Part shown: positions 24,839 to 33,877 of the stretch, in pieces
Numbering within the stretch: the stretch's first letter is position 1
How the letters are laid out: each line of letters begins with the position of its first letter
Source: Kordiimonas aestuarii
GTDB taxonomy: Bacteria; Pseudomonadota; Alphaproteobacteria; Sphingomonadales; Kordiimonadaceae
NCBI RefSeq assembly: GCF_025574465.1
Contig: NZ_JAOBPP010000021.1
Coordinates: 186,001 to 250,000, forward strand
Length of the DNA: 64,000 nucleotides
Direction of reading: 5' to 3'
Notes under the pieces: model-generated
Told to the model about the DNA's origin: nothing
The model's input: only the letters and a program-made list of their open reading frames with translations
Databases searched by the model: none
Position numbers and translations under genes: made by a program

Positions 24839-25487
24839 CCGGTGCCCTGCAGGCATCGACCTGATCTTTCAGCCACAAGCCCATCTCGTCGGCCGTCGCC
24901 GCCATCGCGCGGTTGAAAGCCGTCATTACCACGTCGCCGTCTGTTCCCTGCACGGACATGGACCGGGTGAATGTGGGATGGCTGATAAGTGTGCTGTCGC
25001 TCAGCCGCACAAGGGACATCTCGATCGCAATCTCGACCTTGTCGCCCCCGACGTCACCACCTGGCACAAACTCAAGCGCCCAGACCTTGGTGCCCAAACG
25101 GCAACCCGCGTGGATATCAAGACCACCTTCGCCAATCATATGAGCACCTGCCTTGTCGCCCAGTGCACGGGCAACATAGTCCCGCACCAGTGTACTGAGC
25201 GGCGCCGACCAACGCGCACCCTTAAGCGTGCTGCGCCTTTCGCCCGCCAGCGCCACAGCGATCTTTTGGCCCGCTAGACCATCGGCCATATGTGGTTCAT
25301 CCACATAAATAACCGGCGCGTCATCGCCATTGGTATGATAGCCGCCTGGGTATTTCAGCGAATACACCGTGTCGCCGGGCCCATCACCACCAAACGAGAT
25401 AATCGGCCCACAACCAGACACCGCGGCTGCGGAAGCCAACAATAGGGCACCCCCGTAGCGTCGAAGAAGCATAGATAGTTTTATCAT
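24831..25487 (-). CDS. ABC-type transport auxiliary lipoprotein
   Basis: A 218-residue lipoprotein with lipobox VSGC (Cys at about residue 26), followed by an ABC-transporter auxiliary domain of the PqiC/LbpC type: DAPVIYVDEPHMADGLAGQKIAV, then WSAPLSTLVRDYVARAL and a C-terminal helix ATADEMGLWLKDQVD. It is the last gene of the Mla-type operon and overlaps mlaD by four bases. Probable role: the outer-membrane or periplasmic end of the lipid transport path. Confidence 0.87.
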   Translation of the reverse strand: MIKLSMLLRRYGGALLLASAAAVSGCGPIISFGGDGPGDTVYSLKYPGGYHTNGDDAPVIYVDEPHMADGLAGQKIAVALAGERRSTLKGARWSAPLSTLVRDYVARALGDKAGAHMIGEGGLDIHAGCRLGTKVWALEFVPGGDVGGDKVEIAIEMSLVRLSDSTLISHPTFTRSMSVQGTDGDVVMTAFNRAMAATADEMGLWLKDQVDACRAPVK

Positions 25488-26455
25488 TTTTTCTTCTCCT
25501 CTTCCTTGCGGGTCTTGAGGTCATATTTGCTTTCCGCCGGCCCAAACAGCACCTCGCCCGGGTTGCGCTCAATGCGCGTTACGAGACGCGACAGACTGCG
25601 CGCCGTGCGCCGGAGATCAACGATCATGCGCGTGACTTCCGGCAGGCTGCCGGCAACAAACTGGGTGATATTTTCCTCGTTGGCATCTACCAGCCCGTCG
25701 ATGCGGTTCAGGGTCGTCTCCGCCGCGTTGACCGCCTTCACCGCCTCGGTGATCAGCAAGGCTGCATCCTCGGAGAGCAGCTTGTGACCACTATCGGCCA
25801 GTTGATTGAGCTTTTGTGTCGTTTCGCCAATTTGCGCCATCACGCCGCGCACGTCCGACATCAGCCTGTCGAGGCCCTGTGTGCCCGCGGCCAGGTTGGC
25901 GGCAACCTGATCGGCATTATCCAGAATGGTGCCTACCTTTTGCAGATTTTCGTCGCTCAGGAGCTTCTGAACCTGCTGGATGGCGAGGATCGCCTCATTA
26001 ATCAGGTTTGGAGCGCTCTCGTAAAACTCCATAAGCGGTGAAGCTTCAGACGGAATAACAGCACGCTCTCGCCCCTCCTTGGGTGTCAAGGGTGTACCAC
26101 CTGAAGCGCCACCCTTGAGCTCGATATAGGCAACACCTGTCAGCCCCTGGAATTCAAGCCTGGCGGTTGTGGTTTCCGTCACTGGCACTTCGTCCCGCAG
26201 CCGGACAAGCACATGCACTTTGCTGCTGTCATTCTCCGCCACCCGAATGTCCCGCACATCTCCGACGGGGATGCCGAGATAATAGACGATGCTGCGCTTA
26301 TAAAGGCCCGAGACGGTGCCGTCGAAATAGATATCGTAATCCTGATACTCGGCATCCAGGTCCACTTTCGCGATCCAGATCGCAAAGGCAATAAGACCAG
26401 AGAGAAACGCCAGCACAAATGCACCAACCAGAATATGTGAAGCCCGTGTTTCCAT
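25484..26455 (-). CDS. mlaD: MlaD family (MCE domain) protein
   Basis: A 323-residue substrate-binding component of an Mla/Mce lipid ABC transporter. One N-terminal TM anchor (HILVGAFVLAFLSGLIAFAIWI) precedes an MCE domain (about residues 38-120): YDIYFDGTVSGLYKRSIVYYLGIPVGDV and the LEFQGLTGVAYIELKGG segment. A long helical, coiled-coil-like region follows (about 140-300), as in Mce-type proteins. MCE domains form hexameric rings that carry phospholipids between membranes. Between mlaF and the lipoprotein gene. Confidence 0.93.
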   Translation of the reverse strand: METRASHILVGAFVLAFLSGLIAFAIWIAKVDLDAEYQDYDIYFDGTVSGLYKRSIVYYLGIPVGDVRDIRVAENDSSKVHVLVRLRDEVPVTETTTARLEFQGLTGVAYIELKGGASGGTPLTPKEGRERAVIPSEASPLMEFYESAPNLINEAILAIQQVQKLLSDENLQKVGTILDNADQVAANLAAGTQGLDRLMSDVRGVMAQIGETTQKLNQLADSGHKLLSEDAALLITEAVKAVNAAETTLNRIDGLVDANEENITQFVAGSLPEVTRMIVDLRRTARSLSRLVTRIERNPGEVLFGPAESKYDLKTRKEEEKKK

Positions 26456-26473
26456 CGCTTGGAGCGCCCCTGC

Positions 26474-27259
26474 CTAGCCTTTACCTATGCCTGCGGCCCT
26501 AGCCCGCGGACCACCAAAATATTCCTGTACCCAAGAATGATCAAACTTGCGCACTTCATCAAGTGGCGCATTTATCAGGATTTTTTTATCACCCAACACT
26601 GCCACACGGTCGCATACCCGCGCGAGTGTGTCGAGGTCATGTGTCACCAGAAAGACCGTAAGGCCGAGCGAACGGCTTAGTTCAAGCACCAGTTGGTCAA
26701 ACGCAGACGCGCCAATCGGGTCCAGTCCCGCCGTTGGCTCATCAAGAAACAGAATGCTGGGGTCCAATGCCAGTGACCGGGCGAGCGCCGCCCGCTTGCG
26801 CATGCCGCCAGAAAGATCAGAGGGGAACTTGACTGCTGCATCAATCGGCAAGCCCGCCATGGTGATTTTACTGAGCGCAAGATCATCCATCAGATCCTGC
26901 GACATGTGGAAATGTTCGCGCAGGGGCACTTGAACGTTCTGCGCGACCGTGAGGGAGGTAAACAGCGCTCCGTCCTGAAACAGCACGCCCCAGTCCCGCC
27001 GCGACAGACGGTCTTCCTCGCCGCTCATTTCCGCTTTGTCACGCCCGGCGATCTCGATCATGCCTTCAACCGGGTTCAACAGGCCTACGATGGCGCGCAG
27101 AAGCACGGACTTGCCTGTCCCGGACCCGCCCACGACACCAAGAATTTCGCCGCGCTTCACATCAAGGTCAAGGCCATCATGAACCACATGCGCCCCAAAG
27201 GCGGTTTTAAGCCCGCGCACCCTGATCGCCATATCGCTAGTGTGTACTCCGGTACTCAT
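26474..27259 (-). CDS. mlaF: Mla-type ABC transporter ATP-binding protein
   Basis: About 261 residues. Walker A GGSGTGKSVLLRAIVG, Q-loop GVLFQDGALFTSLT, signature DLSGGMRKRAALARS, Walker B ILFLDEPTAGLDP and H-loop VTHDLD. The M-R-K-R-A signature variant and the SLTVAQNVQVPLRE stretch are typical of MlaF. The start is ATG 27259; GTG 27262 just before it is an alternative and overlaps the stop of the permease gene. Energises phospholipid transport with MlaE and MlaD. Confidence 0.94.
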   Translation of the reverse strand: MSTGVHTSDMAIRVRGLKTAFGAHVVHDGLDLDVKRGEILGVVGGSGTGKSVLLRAIVGLLNPVEGMIEIAGRDKAEMSGEEDRLSRRDWGVLFQDGALFTSLTVAQNVQVPLREHFHMSQDLMDDLALSKITMAGLPIDAAVKFPSDLSGGMRKRAALARSLALDPSILFLDEPTAGLDPIGASAFDQLVLELSRSLGLTVFLVTHDLDTLARVCDRVAVLGDKKILINAPLDEVRKFDHSWVQEYFGGPRARAAGIGKG

Positions 27260-27261
27260 CA

Positions 27262-28440
27262 CTATAGCCCCACATTGGTGAAAAAGATCGCGAACAATGC
27301 ATCAAGCGCAATCACCATAAAGATGGACTGCACAACAGCGCGTGTTGTGCGGCCGCCCAGCGAATCGGCACTGCCTTCCACACGCAAGCCATTATAGCAG
27401 CCCGCTGTAGCAATAATTGCGGCAAAAAACGGTGCCTTGATAATGCCGACCCAATAATGCTCAATCGTAATGACTTCGCGGAAATAGACGAGGAAGTTGG
27501 CCGGGGTAATGTCCAACTGAATCCACGCCATTACAGCGCCCCCGGCGATACCGACAATATCGGCATAAAAGCCCAGGAGCGGCAAACAGATCACCAGTGC
27601 CAGCAGCCTTGGCAGCACCAGCACATCCACCGGGTCCATCCCCAGCGTCTTCATGGCGTCCACCTCTTCGTTCAGCACCATGGAGCCAATCTGTGCAGTG
27701 AAGGCGCTGCCTGACCGGCCCGCAACGATAATGGCGGTCAGCAGGATACCAAGTTCACGCAAGTGCCCGATACCCAGCATGTCGATGACAAAAATATCCG
27801 CGCCAAACTTGGCAAGCTGGATTGCGCCCTGATTTACCGTCACCGCACCGATGAGGAAGGCGATCAGCCCCACGATGCCCATCGAGCGCATGCCAACGAC
27901 TTCCATCTGATGCACCATGGGAACCAGCCGGATGCGAGACGGGTCGAGGAAGGCACCAAAAAGCCGAATCAAAATAAGACCAAGAAAACTGAGCAAACGG
28001 CCGCTTGACCTCAGCCCAAGGATTGTAGCCGTCCCCACCTGCAGAAAAGGGGAGAGATACCAGGCCACACTGTCTGGCTCAGTGGGCGCGGGTGGCGGAC
28101 AACTGGAAATCACCTCCAGCAATACTTTATGGTCGGCCCCTACGCCGGTCAGGAGCGCGGCGCCGCTGGCCTCGATGCTTGCGGCATAGCGCCGGATCAA
28201 TACCGCCCCCGTGGTGTCAAGCTGCGCAATCCCTGAACAGTCAATCACTGCGCCCGAGCCGCAAACGGCAACAGTTTTTGCCATTTGCGCGTCAATGTTT
28301 TCGGCGCTTTCAATGGTCCAGTCTCCGCGCAGGCGCACCATGGCCGAAGGCGTGCCCGCCTCAACCTTCACATTGTCGCCTGCAAAAAGTATGTCGGACA
28401 CGCCGGGAACATCCTTGATTATTCGCGTGATACGCACCAC
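27262..28440 (-). CDS. mlaE: MlaE permease fused to an N-terminal STAS domain
   Basis: A 392-residue fusion. An N-terminal STAS domain (about residues 25-115: AVIDCSGIAQLDTTGAVLIRR), which in E. coli is the separate MlaB, is joined to an MlaE permease (about 140-390) with GLIAFLIGAVTVNQGAIQLAKFGADIFVID and the conserved ILLTAIIVAGRSGSAFTAQIGSM block. The fusion is common outside enterobacteria. First gene of the operon mlaE-mlaF-mlaD-lipoprotein, all on the reverse strand and tightly packed. Divergent from the MmgE/PrpD gene. Confidence 0.93.
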   Translation of the reverse strand: MVRITRIIKDVPGVSDILFAGDNVKVEAGTPSAMVRLRGDWTIESAENIDAQMAKTVAVCGSGAVIDCSGIAQLDTTGAVLIRRYAASIEASGAALLTGVGADHKVLLEVISSCPPPAPTEPDSVAWYLSPFLQVGTATILGLRSSGRLLSFLGLILIRLFGAFLDPSRIRLVPMVHQMEVVGMRSMGIVGLIAFLIGAVTVNQGAIQLAKFGADIFVIDMLGIGHLRELGILLTAIIVAGRSGSAFTAQIGSMVLNEEVDAMKTLGMDPVDVLVLPRLLALVICLPLLGFYADIVGIAGGAVMAWIQLDITPANFLVYFREVITIEHYWVGIIKAPFFAAIIATAGCYNGLRVEGSADSLGGRTTRAVVQSIFMVIALDALFAIFFTNVGL

Positions 28441-28538
28441 ATAGGCGCGCTCAAGGCTTTATCTATACTTGTAAATTTACTATAACTAACCTTGCCGATT
28501 ATAGGTCAACAAACAACCCTTATAAGAATACGGGACAA

Positions 28539-29945
28539 ATGAAAGCCGACACAGAGAACCCCTTGCATGCCTTTGCTGCATGGACGGCAACGGTACCGCA
28601 TGCCTGGTCTGACATCGCGCGCACGCGGGCGCGCGATGCCTTTATTGATGTCACCGCGGTAATGATACCGGGCGCCAGAGAGCCCGTGACCGCGACCGTA
28701 TACAAGCTGGCGCAGAGGTGGGGGCGCGGTGACTGCAATACCGTGGGGTTTTCTGGCGGCCTGTCTGCGCCGATGGCGGCGCTGGTTGGGGGTACCGCCG
28801 CCCATGCGCTTGATTTCGACGACAATTTTGACCCTGCCAAAGCGCACGCCACCGCTGTGCTCGCTCCGGCGCTTCTGGCAATCGCGGATGAGCGGGACGT
28901 AACAGGCGAGCAACTGCTGGACGCATACATCGTTGGCCTGCAGATGATCGGCCGGGTTGGCCAGGGAGTAAATCCCTTCCACCGCAGCCGGGGCTGGCAC
29001 GCCACCGCTACCGTCGGTGCTGTGGGGTCCGCTGCGGGCTGTGCCCGCCTCTTGGGGCTGGATACGGAAAAAACTGCACACGCCATCTCATTGTCCACAA
29101 GTCTTGCGGGTGGTTTCATGAGCCAGTTCGGCACGATGACCAAACCTCTGCACGCCGGGCTGGCCGCAGCGGGCGCCGTGCAAGCCGCACTCTTCGCTGA
29201 GGCTGGAATCACCGCCGGCGACCAGACCCTGCACGGCAAAAACGGGATGGACACCCTGATGGTGGGACAGGACGTGGAAGACCTGCGCGCGATCATGGCC
29301 GACAAGGATGAATACGGTCAGAAGGTCCAGTTCGCGACAAAAGACATCGGCACGCCGCTACACATTGAAAAATATGGGCTGAAAGTCAAACGCTTCCCCA
29401 ACTGTGGCAGCGTGCATCGGGCGCTGGACGGGCTTTTGGCGTTACGCGCCCAGCATGGCTTTGGACCAGACGACGTAACGGATATTTTTGTGCGTGCACC
29501 AGCCGCACACCTGCGCAACCTGATGTATGAGCGTCCGACCAACACAATGGAAGCCAAGTTCAGCCTTGAATATGGCCTGGCTGTTGGTCTCCTGAGCGGG
29601 AATGCAACGCTTCAGGATTATGAATCGGCGGCGATTGTTCGGCCCGAAGTGACGGCTTTATTGCCCCTCGTCCGTAAAGAGTATGTTGAAGCACTCGAAA
29701 GTGATTTTCCAACGGAAGTACATGTAACACTGAAGAGTGGCAAAACTGTTTACACGACCGTGGATATGCCCGTCGGATCAAGCGCCGCACCGCTCAGTGA
29801 GGCGCAGCTTCTGGAGAAATTTGACGGATGTGTCACAGGCCATGTAACGCGTGAGCATGCTGATGAGATCAAAACATCGCTGATGTCGCTGGGAAGCGAA
29901 CACAAAGTTCGCACACTCATGACTTTGCTATCGAAGGCAAACTGA
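28539..29945 (+). CDS. MmgE/PrpD family protein
   Basis: 468 residues, cytosolic. It carries the family's helical domain with GGTAAHALDFDDNFDPAKAHATAVLAPALLAIADE (the A-H-x-x-D-x-D substrate region), and the smaller domain with FPNCGSVHRALDGLLAL. Characterised relatives include 2-methylcitrate dehydratase (PrpD), cis-aconitate decarboxylase and iminodisuccinate epimerase. No prpB, prpC or acnD is nearby, so a methylcitrate role is not supported by context and the substrate is open. Followed after 36 bases by an NTP transferase gene on the same strand. Confidence 0.88.
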   Translation: MKADTENPLHAFAAWTATVPHAWSDIARTRARDAFIDVTAVMIPGAREPVTATVYKLAQRWGRGDCNTVGFSGGLSAPMAALVGGTAAHALDFDDNFDPAKAHATAVLAPALLAIADERDVTGEQLLDAYIVGLQMIGRVGQGVNPFHRSRGWHATATVGAVGSAAGCARLLGLDTEKTAHAISLSTSLAGGFMSQFGTMTKPLHAGLAAAGAVQAALFAEAGITAGDQTLHGKNGMDTLMVGQDVEDLRAIMADKDEYGQKVQFATKDIGTPLHIEKYGLKVKRFPNCGSVHRALDGLLALRAQHGFGPDDVTDIFVRAPAAHLRNLMYERPTNTMEAKFSLEYGLAVGLLSGNATLQDYESAAIVRPEVTALLPLVRKEYVEALESDFPTEVHVTLKSGKTVYTTVDMPVGSSAAPLSEAQLLEKFDGCVTGHVTREHADEIKTSLMSLGSEHKVRTLMTLLSKAN

Positions 29946-29981
29946 CTTAAAATAAGAATTGAAGGGCAGAGGATACTCAAA

Positions 29982-30797
29982 ATGACAGAGAAGAAACTGG
30001 CAACCGCCCTCGTGCTGGCTGCAAGCCGTCGCGGAGCGGAAGATACGGTCGCCAAGATTCAGGGCGTTAGCCACAAGTGCCTGGTGACCCTTGATGGCGT
30101 GGTAATGCTGGAACGCGTTGTGCGCGAGATGGTGGGCGCCGAAGGTGTCGGGCGCGTGTATGTCTCGATCGAGAGCGAAGCGCTGCTACGCTCGGTTCCT
30201 GCACTTGCCGACATGCTGGACCGCGGCGAAATTCATTATGTTGAAAGCGCAGAAAACCTGTATTTGTCGGTAGCCAAAGGTGTCGAGACGATCGACAGCC
30301 CGTGGCCGTTGATCATAACAACAGGCGACAACGCCCTGCACACCACCGAGATGATCAATCACTTCTGCGGCCAATTGTTTGCGGGCGGTGCCGACGCCGC
30401 CGTCGGCATGACACCTGCCTCGGTCATTCTGGAAACTTACCCGGACGGCAAGCGCGCGTTCCACAACCTCAAGGACGGAGGTTGGTCCAGCTGCAACCTT
30501 TATGCCTTGACCACGGACAAAGCGATGATCAGCGCCAAAATTTTCGAGGGCGGTGGGCAGTTCGGCAAAAAGCCACAGCGCATTCTCAAGGCGTTTGGCC
30601 TGATGTTCATGCTGTTGTATCGCTACAAGCTGGCAACGATCGACCAGCTTGCAGGACTACTGGGGCGGCGCTGGAAGCTCAGGGTTCAGGTGATCCGCAT
30701 GCCTTTTGCTGATGCGCCGATCGACGTGGACAACCCTGGCGATTTTGCCCTGACGGAACGTATCCTGCGGTCCCGTCACGCGGCAGCGGCGGAATAG
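29982..30797 (+). CDS. NTP transferase domain protein (MobA-like)
   Basis: A 271-residue protein with an N-terminal nucleotidyltransferase fold. The start TALVLAASRRGAEDTVAKIQGVSHKCLVTLDGVVMLERVV keeps the LA(G/A)-x-x-x-x ... K pattern in altered form, and LIITTGDNALHT takes the place of the metal-binding D-x-P/A motif. FADAPIDVDNPGDFAL at the end matches the C-terminal D-I/V-D-x-P-x-D of MobA/GlmU-type enzymes. It likely couples an NTP to a sugar phosphate, cofactor or polyol phosphate; the substrate is unknown. Probably co-transcribed with the MmgE/PrpD gene. Confidence 0.78.
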   Translation: MTEKKLATALVLAASRRGAEDTVAKIQGVSHKCLVTLDGVVMLERVVREMVGAEGVGRVYVSIESEALLRSVPALADMLDRGEIHYVESAENLYLSVAKGVETIDSPWPLIITTGDNALHTTEMINHFCGQLFAGGADAAVGMTPASVILETYPDGKRAFHNLKDGGWSSCNLYALTTDKAMISAKIFEGGGQFGKKPQRILKAFGLMFMLLYRYKLATIDQLAGLLGRRWKLRVQVIRMPFADAPIDVDNPGDFALTERILRSRHAAAAE

Positions 30798-30846
30798 AAA
30801 CAGCCTGTCCAAACTGCTGCCGGGGACTGCCCCCGACAGCTATCGC

Positions 30847-31179
30847 TTACATTTTCCAGCGAACCCGGCCGCCTTGGCAGGTGGCCTCAAACCTGACACG
30901 TTGACGTTCAAGACTGCTGGTAATGATGGATTCAACGATGTCGATTTGCTCATACCCAGGCACCCGGACACGTTGTACAACGCCCTGTTATAGCCCAAGG
31001 TCACAACTGAGATTAAACTCAAGCGCCCACACCTTGCCATTATGCGCGGTCCGATAATCAAAGCCCCCGTGGCCATAAGGCCAGATGTAATGGTTGATCT
31101 CTTCTGAGTAGGCAGCAAGCGCGTCCGGTCGGCCGCCGCACAAGCGCTTCTTTCCCGCGCTCACTTTTTGGTAACCCAC
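30847..31179 (-). pseudogene. Gene remnant interrupted by one in-frame TAA
   Basis: From GTG 31179 one frame reads 63 protein-like residues (including YIWPYGHGGFDYR and NGKVWALEFNLSCDLGL), hits TAA at 30988-30990, and continues in the same frame for 46 more residues (QGVVQRVRVPGYEQIDIVES ... CQGGRVRWKM) to TAA 30847. Both halves look coding and the second has no good start, so this is best read as one protein of about 110 residues broken by a single nonsense codon. The start is also poor: no Shine-Dalgarno, and TAG lies three codons upstream. No family recognised. A competing ORF in another frame at 30840-31118 looks less protein-like. Confidence 0.5.
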
Positions 31180-31253
31180 AACACGCTATTCTTGTTTTCT
31201 TAACGCTTGCTGCGTATCCTCAATTGTCAGCAGAAAACGAGAAGGACAGCCCA

Positions 31254-32219
31254 TTGCGCGCCGACAGCACGACAACGTTCCGCTCACTTTACCCCCCCAT
31301 CGAGCCCTATATCAGCGAGCGCATTCCGGTATCGGGCGGGCACGAGGTCCATGTGGAACAGTCTGGCAACCCGCACGGCATTCCGGTGCTTTTTGTACAT
31401 GGCGGGCCGGGAGGCGGCACAAGCCCGATCCAGCGGCGTTTCTTCAACCCATCAAAGTATCGTATTATCCTGTTTGACCAGCGCGGGTGCGGTAGAAGCC
31501 GTCCGCATGCCTCTCTTGAGAATAATACAACCCAGGACCTGATCGAGGACATGGAGGCGATCAGGGAATATCTGCGGATCAAAAGTTGGGTTCTGTTCGG
31601 GGGGTCGTGGGGCAGCACCCTGTCACTGCTATATGGCCAGGCCCACCCTGACCGGGTGCGCAGCATCATTCTGCGGGGCATCTTTCTTTCTCGCCGTGAA
31701 GAACTCGACTGGTTCTACAAGGAAGGCACACGGTCGCTGTTCCCCGAAGCATGGGCCCGGTTCTCCGGCAAGATACCCGAAGCTGAACACGATGACCTGA
31801 TCAAGGCCTATTATCGGCGTCTGACCGAGCCGGAGTTTGAACGAGAACGCCTCACCTACGCCAAGGAATGGAGCTTATGGGAAGGTAGCACAGTCACACT
31901 TGTCCCGGATGAAGAACAGCGCACCCACTCGGTTGATCCGGTGTTCGCCCTCGCGTTTGCACGCATTGAGGCGCATTACTTCCTGCACCAGTGTTTCCTT
32001 GAGTGTGACGACCAGATCTTGCGTGACGCATCCAGGCTCAAGGACGTACCCATCACGATTGTGCAAGGCCGGTATGATGCCATATGCCCCCCCAAAAGCG
32101 CGTGGGATCTGGCTCAGGCGATGCCCTGGGCATCTCTTAAAATTGTGCCCGTTGCGGGACATTCCGCCTTTGAGCCCGGCATCCAGCATGAATTGATCTG
32201 TGCGACCGACGCCATCTGA
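31254..32219 (+). CDS. pip: Proline iminopeptidase
   Basis: An alpha/beta hydrolase (peptidase S33) that removes N-terminal proline from peptides. Motifs: oxyanion HGGPGGG, FDQRGCGRSRPHA, nucleophile GGSWGSTLSLLYGQ, catalytic Asp in QGRYDAICPP and His in AGHSAFEPG. I place the start at TTG 31254, which has AAGGA seven bases upstream; a TTG at 31224 would add ten residues but has no site. The product would then have 321 residues, normal for the family. Confidence 0.92.
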   Translation: MRADSTTTFRSLYPPIEPYISERIPVSGGHEVHVEQSGNPHGIPVLFVHGGPGGGTSPIQRRFFNPSKYRIILFDQRGCGRSRPHASLENNTTQDLIEDMEAIREYLRIKSWVLFGGSWGSTLSLLYGQAHPDRVRSIILRGIFLSRREELDWFYKEGTRSLFPEAWARFSGKIPEAEHDDLIKAYYRRLTEPEFERERLTYAKEWSLWEGSTVTLVPDEEQRTHSVDPVFALAFARIEAHYFLHQCFLECDDQILRDASRLKDVPITIVQGRYDAICPPKSAWDLAQAMPWASLKIVPVAGHSAFEPGIQHELICATDAI

Positions 32220-32304
32220 CCTAGTTGACACCTGCGCTGATCTGTCGCTTGCACACGTGTGGGATTCCCGTTACTCAGGCTTCATTAAATCCATGGAGAC
32301 TATG

Positions 32305-32751
32305 ATGCGATACCTGCTGTTAGCCTGCGCCCTATTGTTCACTAGCCCATCTGTCTACGCGCACGGGGAAGAGGGCCACGGCCTGAGCATTGAAAAGGCA
32401 TGGGCACGCAAAACCAGCCGCACAGTCTCTGCTGCCGTTTACCTGATCATACGGAACGACACCCATAACCTTGAATATCTTCGCGGCGTGAGCACTGATA
32501 TCGCTGACAATGCGATGATCCACCAAAGCCGCGAGGTGGATGGTATCATGCGCATGGACCACATGAGCGAGTTGCCAATCGCACCGGGCGAAAGCCTGGC
32601 TTTTGAGCCGGGCGGTTATCACATCATGCTGATGGGGCTCAACAAACCGCTTGAACAGGGCGATGTCTTCACTGTCACCCTTGATTTCGAGAATGCGGGG
32701 CAGAAGCCTGTCATCGTTGAAGTCACTGGCCTTATGGGGCTGCAGCAATAA
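32305..32751 (+). CDS. Periplasmic copper chaperone, PCu(A)C family
   Basis: About 148 residues with a signal peptide (MRYLLLACALLFTSPSVYA) and a His-rich mature N-terminus (HGEEGHG). The PCu(A)C copper site is visible as MIHQSREVDGIMRMDHM with the later GGYHIMLMG (H-x10-M, H-x-M ligands). Such proteins deliver Cu(I) to the CuA or CuB centre of cytochrome oxidase. The start is ATG 32305 with GGAG six bases upstream; ATG 32302 and 32293 are alternatives. Convergent with hemH, four bases apart. Confidence 0.92.
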   Translation: MRYLLLACALLFTSPSVYAHGEEGHGLSIEKAWARKTSRTVSAAVYLIIRNDTHNLEYLRGVSTDIADNAMIHQSREVDGIMRMDHMSELPIAPGESLAFEPGGYHIMLMGLNKPLEQGDVFTVTLDFENAGQKPVIVEVTGLMGLQQ

Positions 32752-32754
32752 GCC

Positions 32755-33762
32755 TTAAAGCCACCCCTGCAACTCACCCCTTGCTACCGCTTCGATCACG
32801 CGCATACCGCGGTCCGTGGCGTTCAGGCATGGGATGTAATGAAAATGCGTACCACCGTTCTCCATAAAGGTTTCGCGCAGTTCCATATTGATCTCCTCCA
32901 GTGTCTCCAGACAATCCGAGCTGAAGGCGGGTGCCAACACCGCAAGCTTTTTCACACCACCCTTTGCCAGCTTTTCTACTGTCTTGTCCGTATAGGGGCT
33001 GACCCACTCGGTAGGGCCCACACGCGACTGGAAACTGGTGATCAATTCGTCCTGACTTTTGCCGAGTTTTTCCCTCAGATAACGGCTGGTTTTAAAACAG
33101 TGGCAGGGATAGGGGTCCCCGTTATCCCAATAGGATTTTGGGATAGAGTGATAGGACGCAAGGATTTTTTCAGGCTGCCAGTCAATTGCCGCCAATCCAT
33201 CCGTCACTGACGCGGCAAGCTCATCGGAGAATTCCGGATAATCCAGATAGGCCGGAACTGTACGCACCGCCGGTTGCCAGCGCATCTTCCCCATCACCTC
33301 AAATACCTTGTCGTAGGCCGTCGCCGTGGTGGTTGCACTATATTGCGGGTAGAGCGCGAACAAGAGGATACGGTCGCAGCCCTGTGCCCTTAGCTTCTCA
33401 AGGCCGCTTTCGATCGTGGGCTGGCCATAACGGAATGCCCATTGCACATGGGCCACGTCCCCGATCCGCGCCTGCAGTTTTTCGCCCTGTGCACGGGAGT
33501 GCGTCCGCAGCGGACTCTCGCCGCGTTCATAATCCCAGATTTTCGCATAGGCCTTTGCTGATTTTTTCGGCCGGAAGGTCAGGATAGGGCCATAAAGGAT
33601 AGGCAGCCACAAGAGCTTCGGTGTTTCAATCACCCGCGGATCAGACAGGAACTCGGCAAGATAACGCCGCGTGGCCATATAGGTTGGCGCGTCAGGCGTA
33701 CCAAGGCTTAGAAGCAGTATCCCGAGCTTTCCTTTTTTGATATCCGGGTGATTGTCAGTCAT
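32755..33762 (-). CDS. hemH: Ferrochelatase
   Basis: Inserts Fe2+ into protoporphyrin IX, the last step of heme synthesis; usually peripheral to the inner membrane. It has 335 residues. Motifs: LLLSLGTPDAP at the N-terminus, LFALYPQYSATTTATAY, the metal-site His in ASYHSIPKSYWDNGDPYPCHC, and SRVGPTEWVSPYTDK followed by VLAPAFSSDCLETLEEI (active-site Glu). The cysteines seen do not form an obvious C-terminal 2Fe-2S cluster set. Confidence 0.95.
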   Translation of the reverse strand: MTDNHPDIKKGKLGILLLSLGTPDAPTYMATRRYLAEFLSDPRVIETPKLLWLPILYGPILTFRPKKSAKAYAKIWDYERGESPLRTHSRAQGEKLQARIGDVAHVQWAFRYGQPTIESGLEKLRAQGCDRILLFALYPQYSATTTATAYDKVFEVMGKMRWQPAVRTVPAYLDYPEFSDELAASVTDGLAAIDWQPEKILASYHSIPKSYWDNGDPYPCHCFKTSRYLREKLGKSQDELITSFQSRVGPTEWVSPYTDKTVEKLAKGGVKKLAVLAPAFSSDCLETLEEINMELRETFMENGGTHFHYIPCLNATDRGMRVIEAVARGELQGWL

Positions 33763-33877
33763 CTTGATCAGCTTTTCCGTTAGGGGATTGTTATGAGTGC
33801 TTTCCTACGACAGATTGGCCGTTCTGGCTCATAAAAAAAGCCGATAAGAGCAATCGTTGCGGCAACATGCAGCAACC

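Noticed and set aside
30840..31118. Reverse ORF of 92 codons
   Set aside because: It overlaps the better protein-like frame (30847-31179) and reads as a shifted frame.
31224..31253. Upstream TTG start for the proline iminopeptidase
   Set aside because: No Shine-Dalgarno; TTG 31254 has AAGGA at the right distance.
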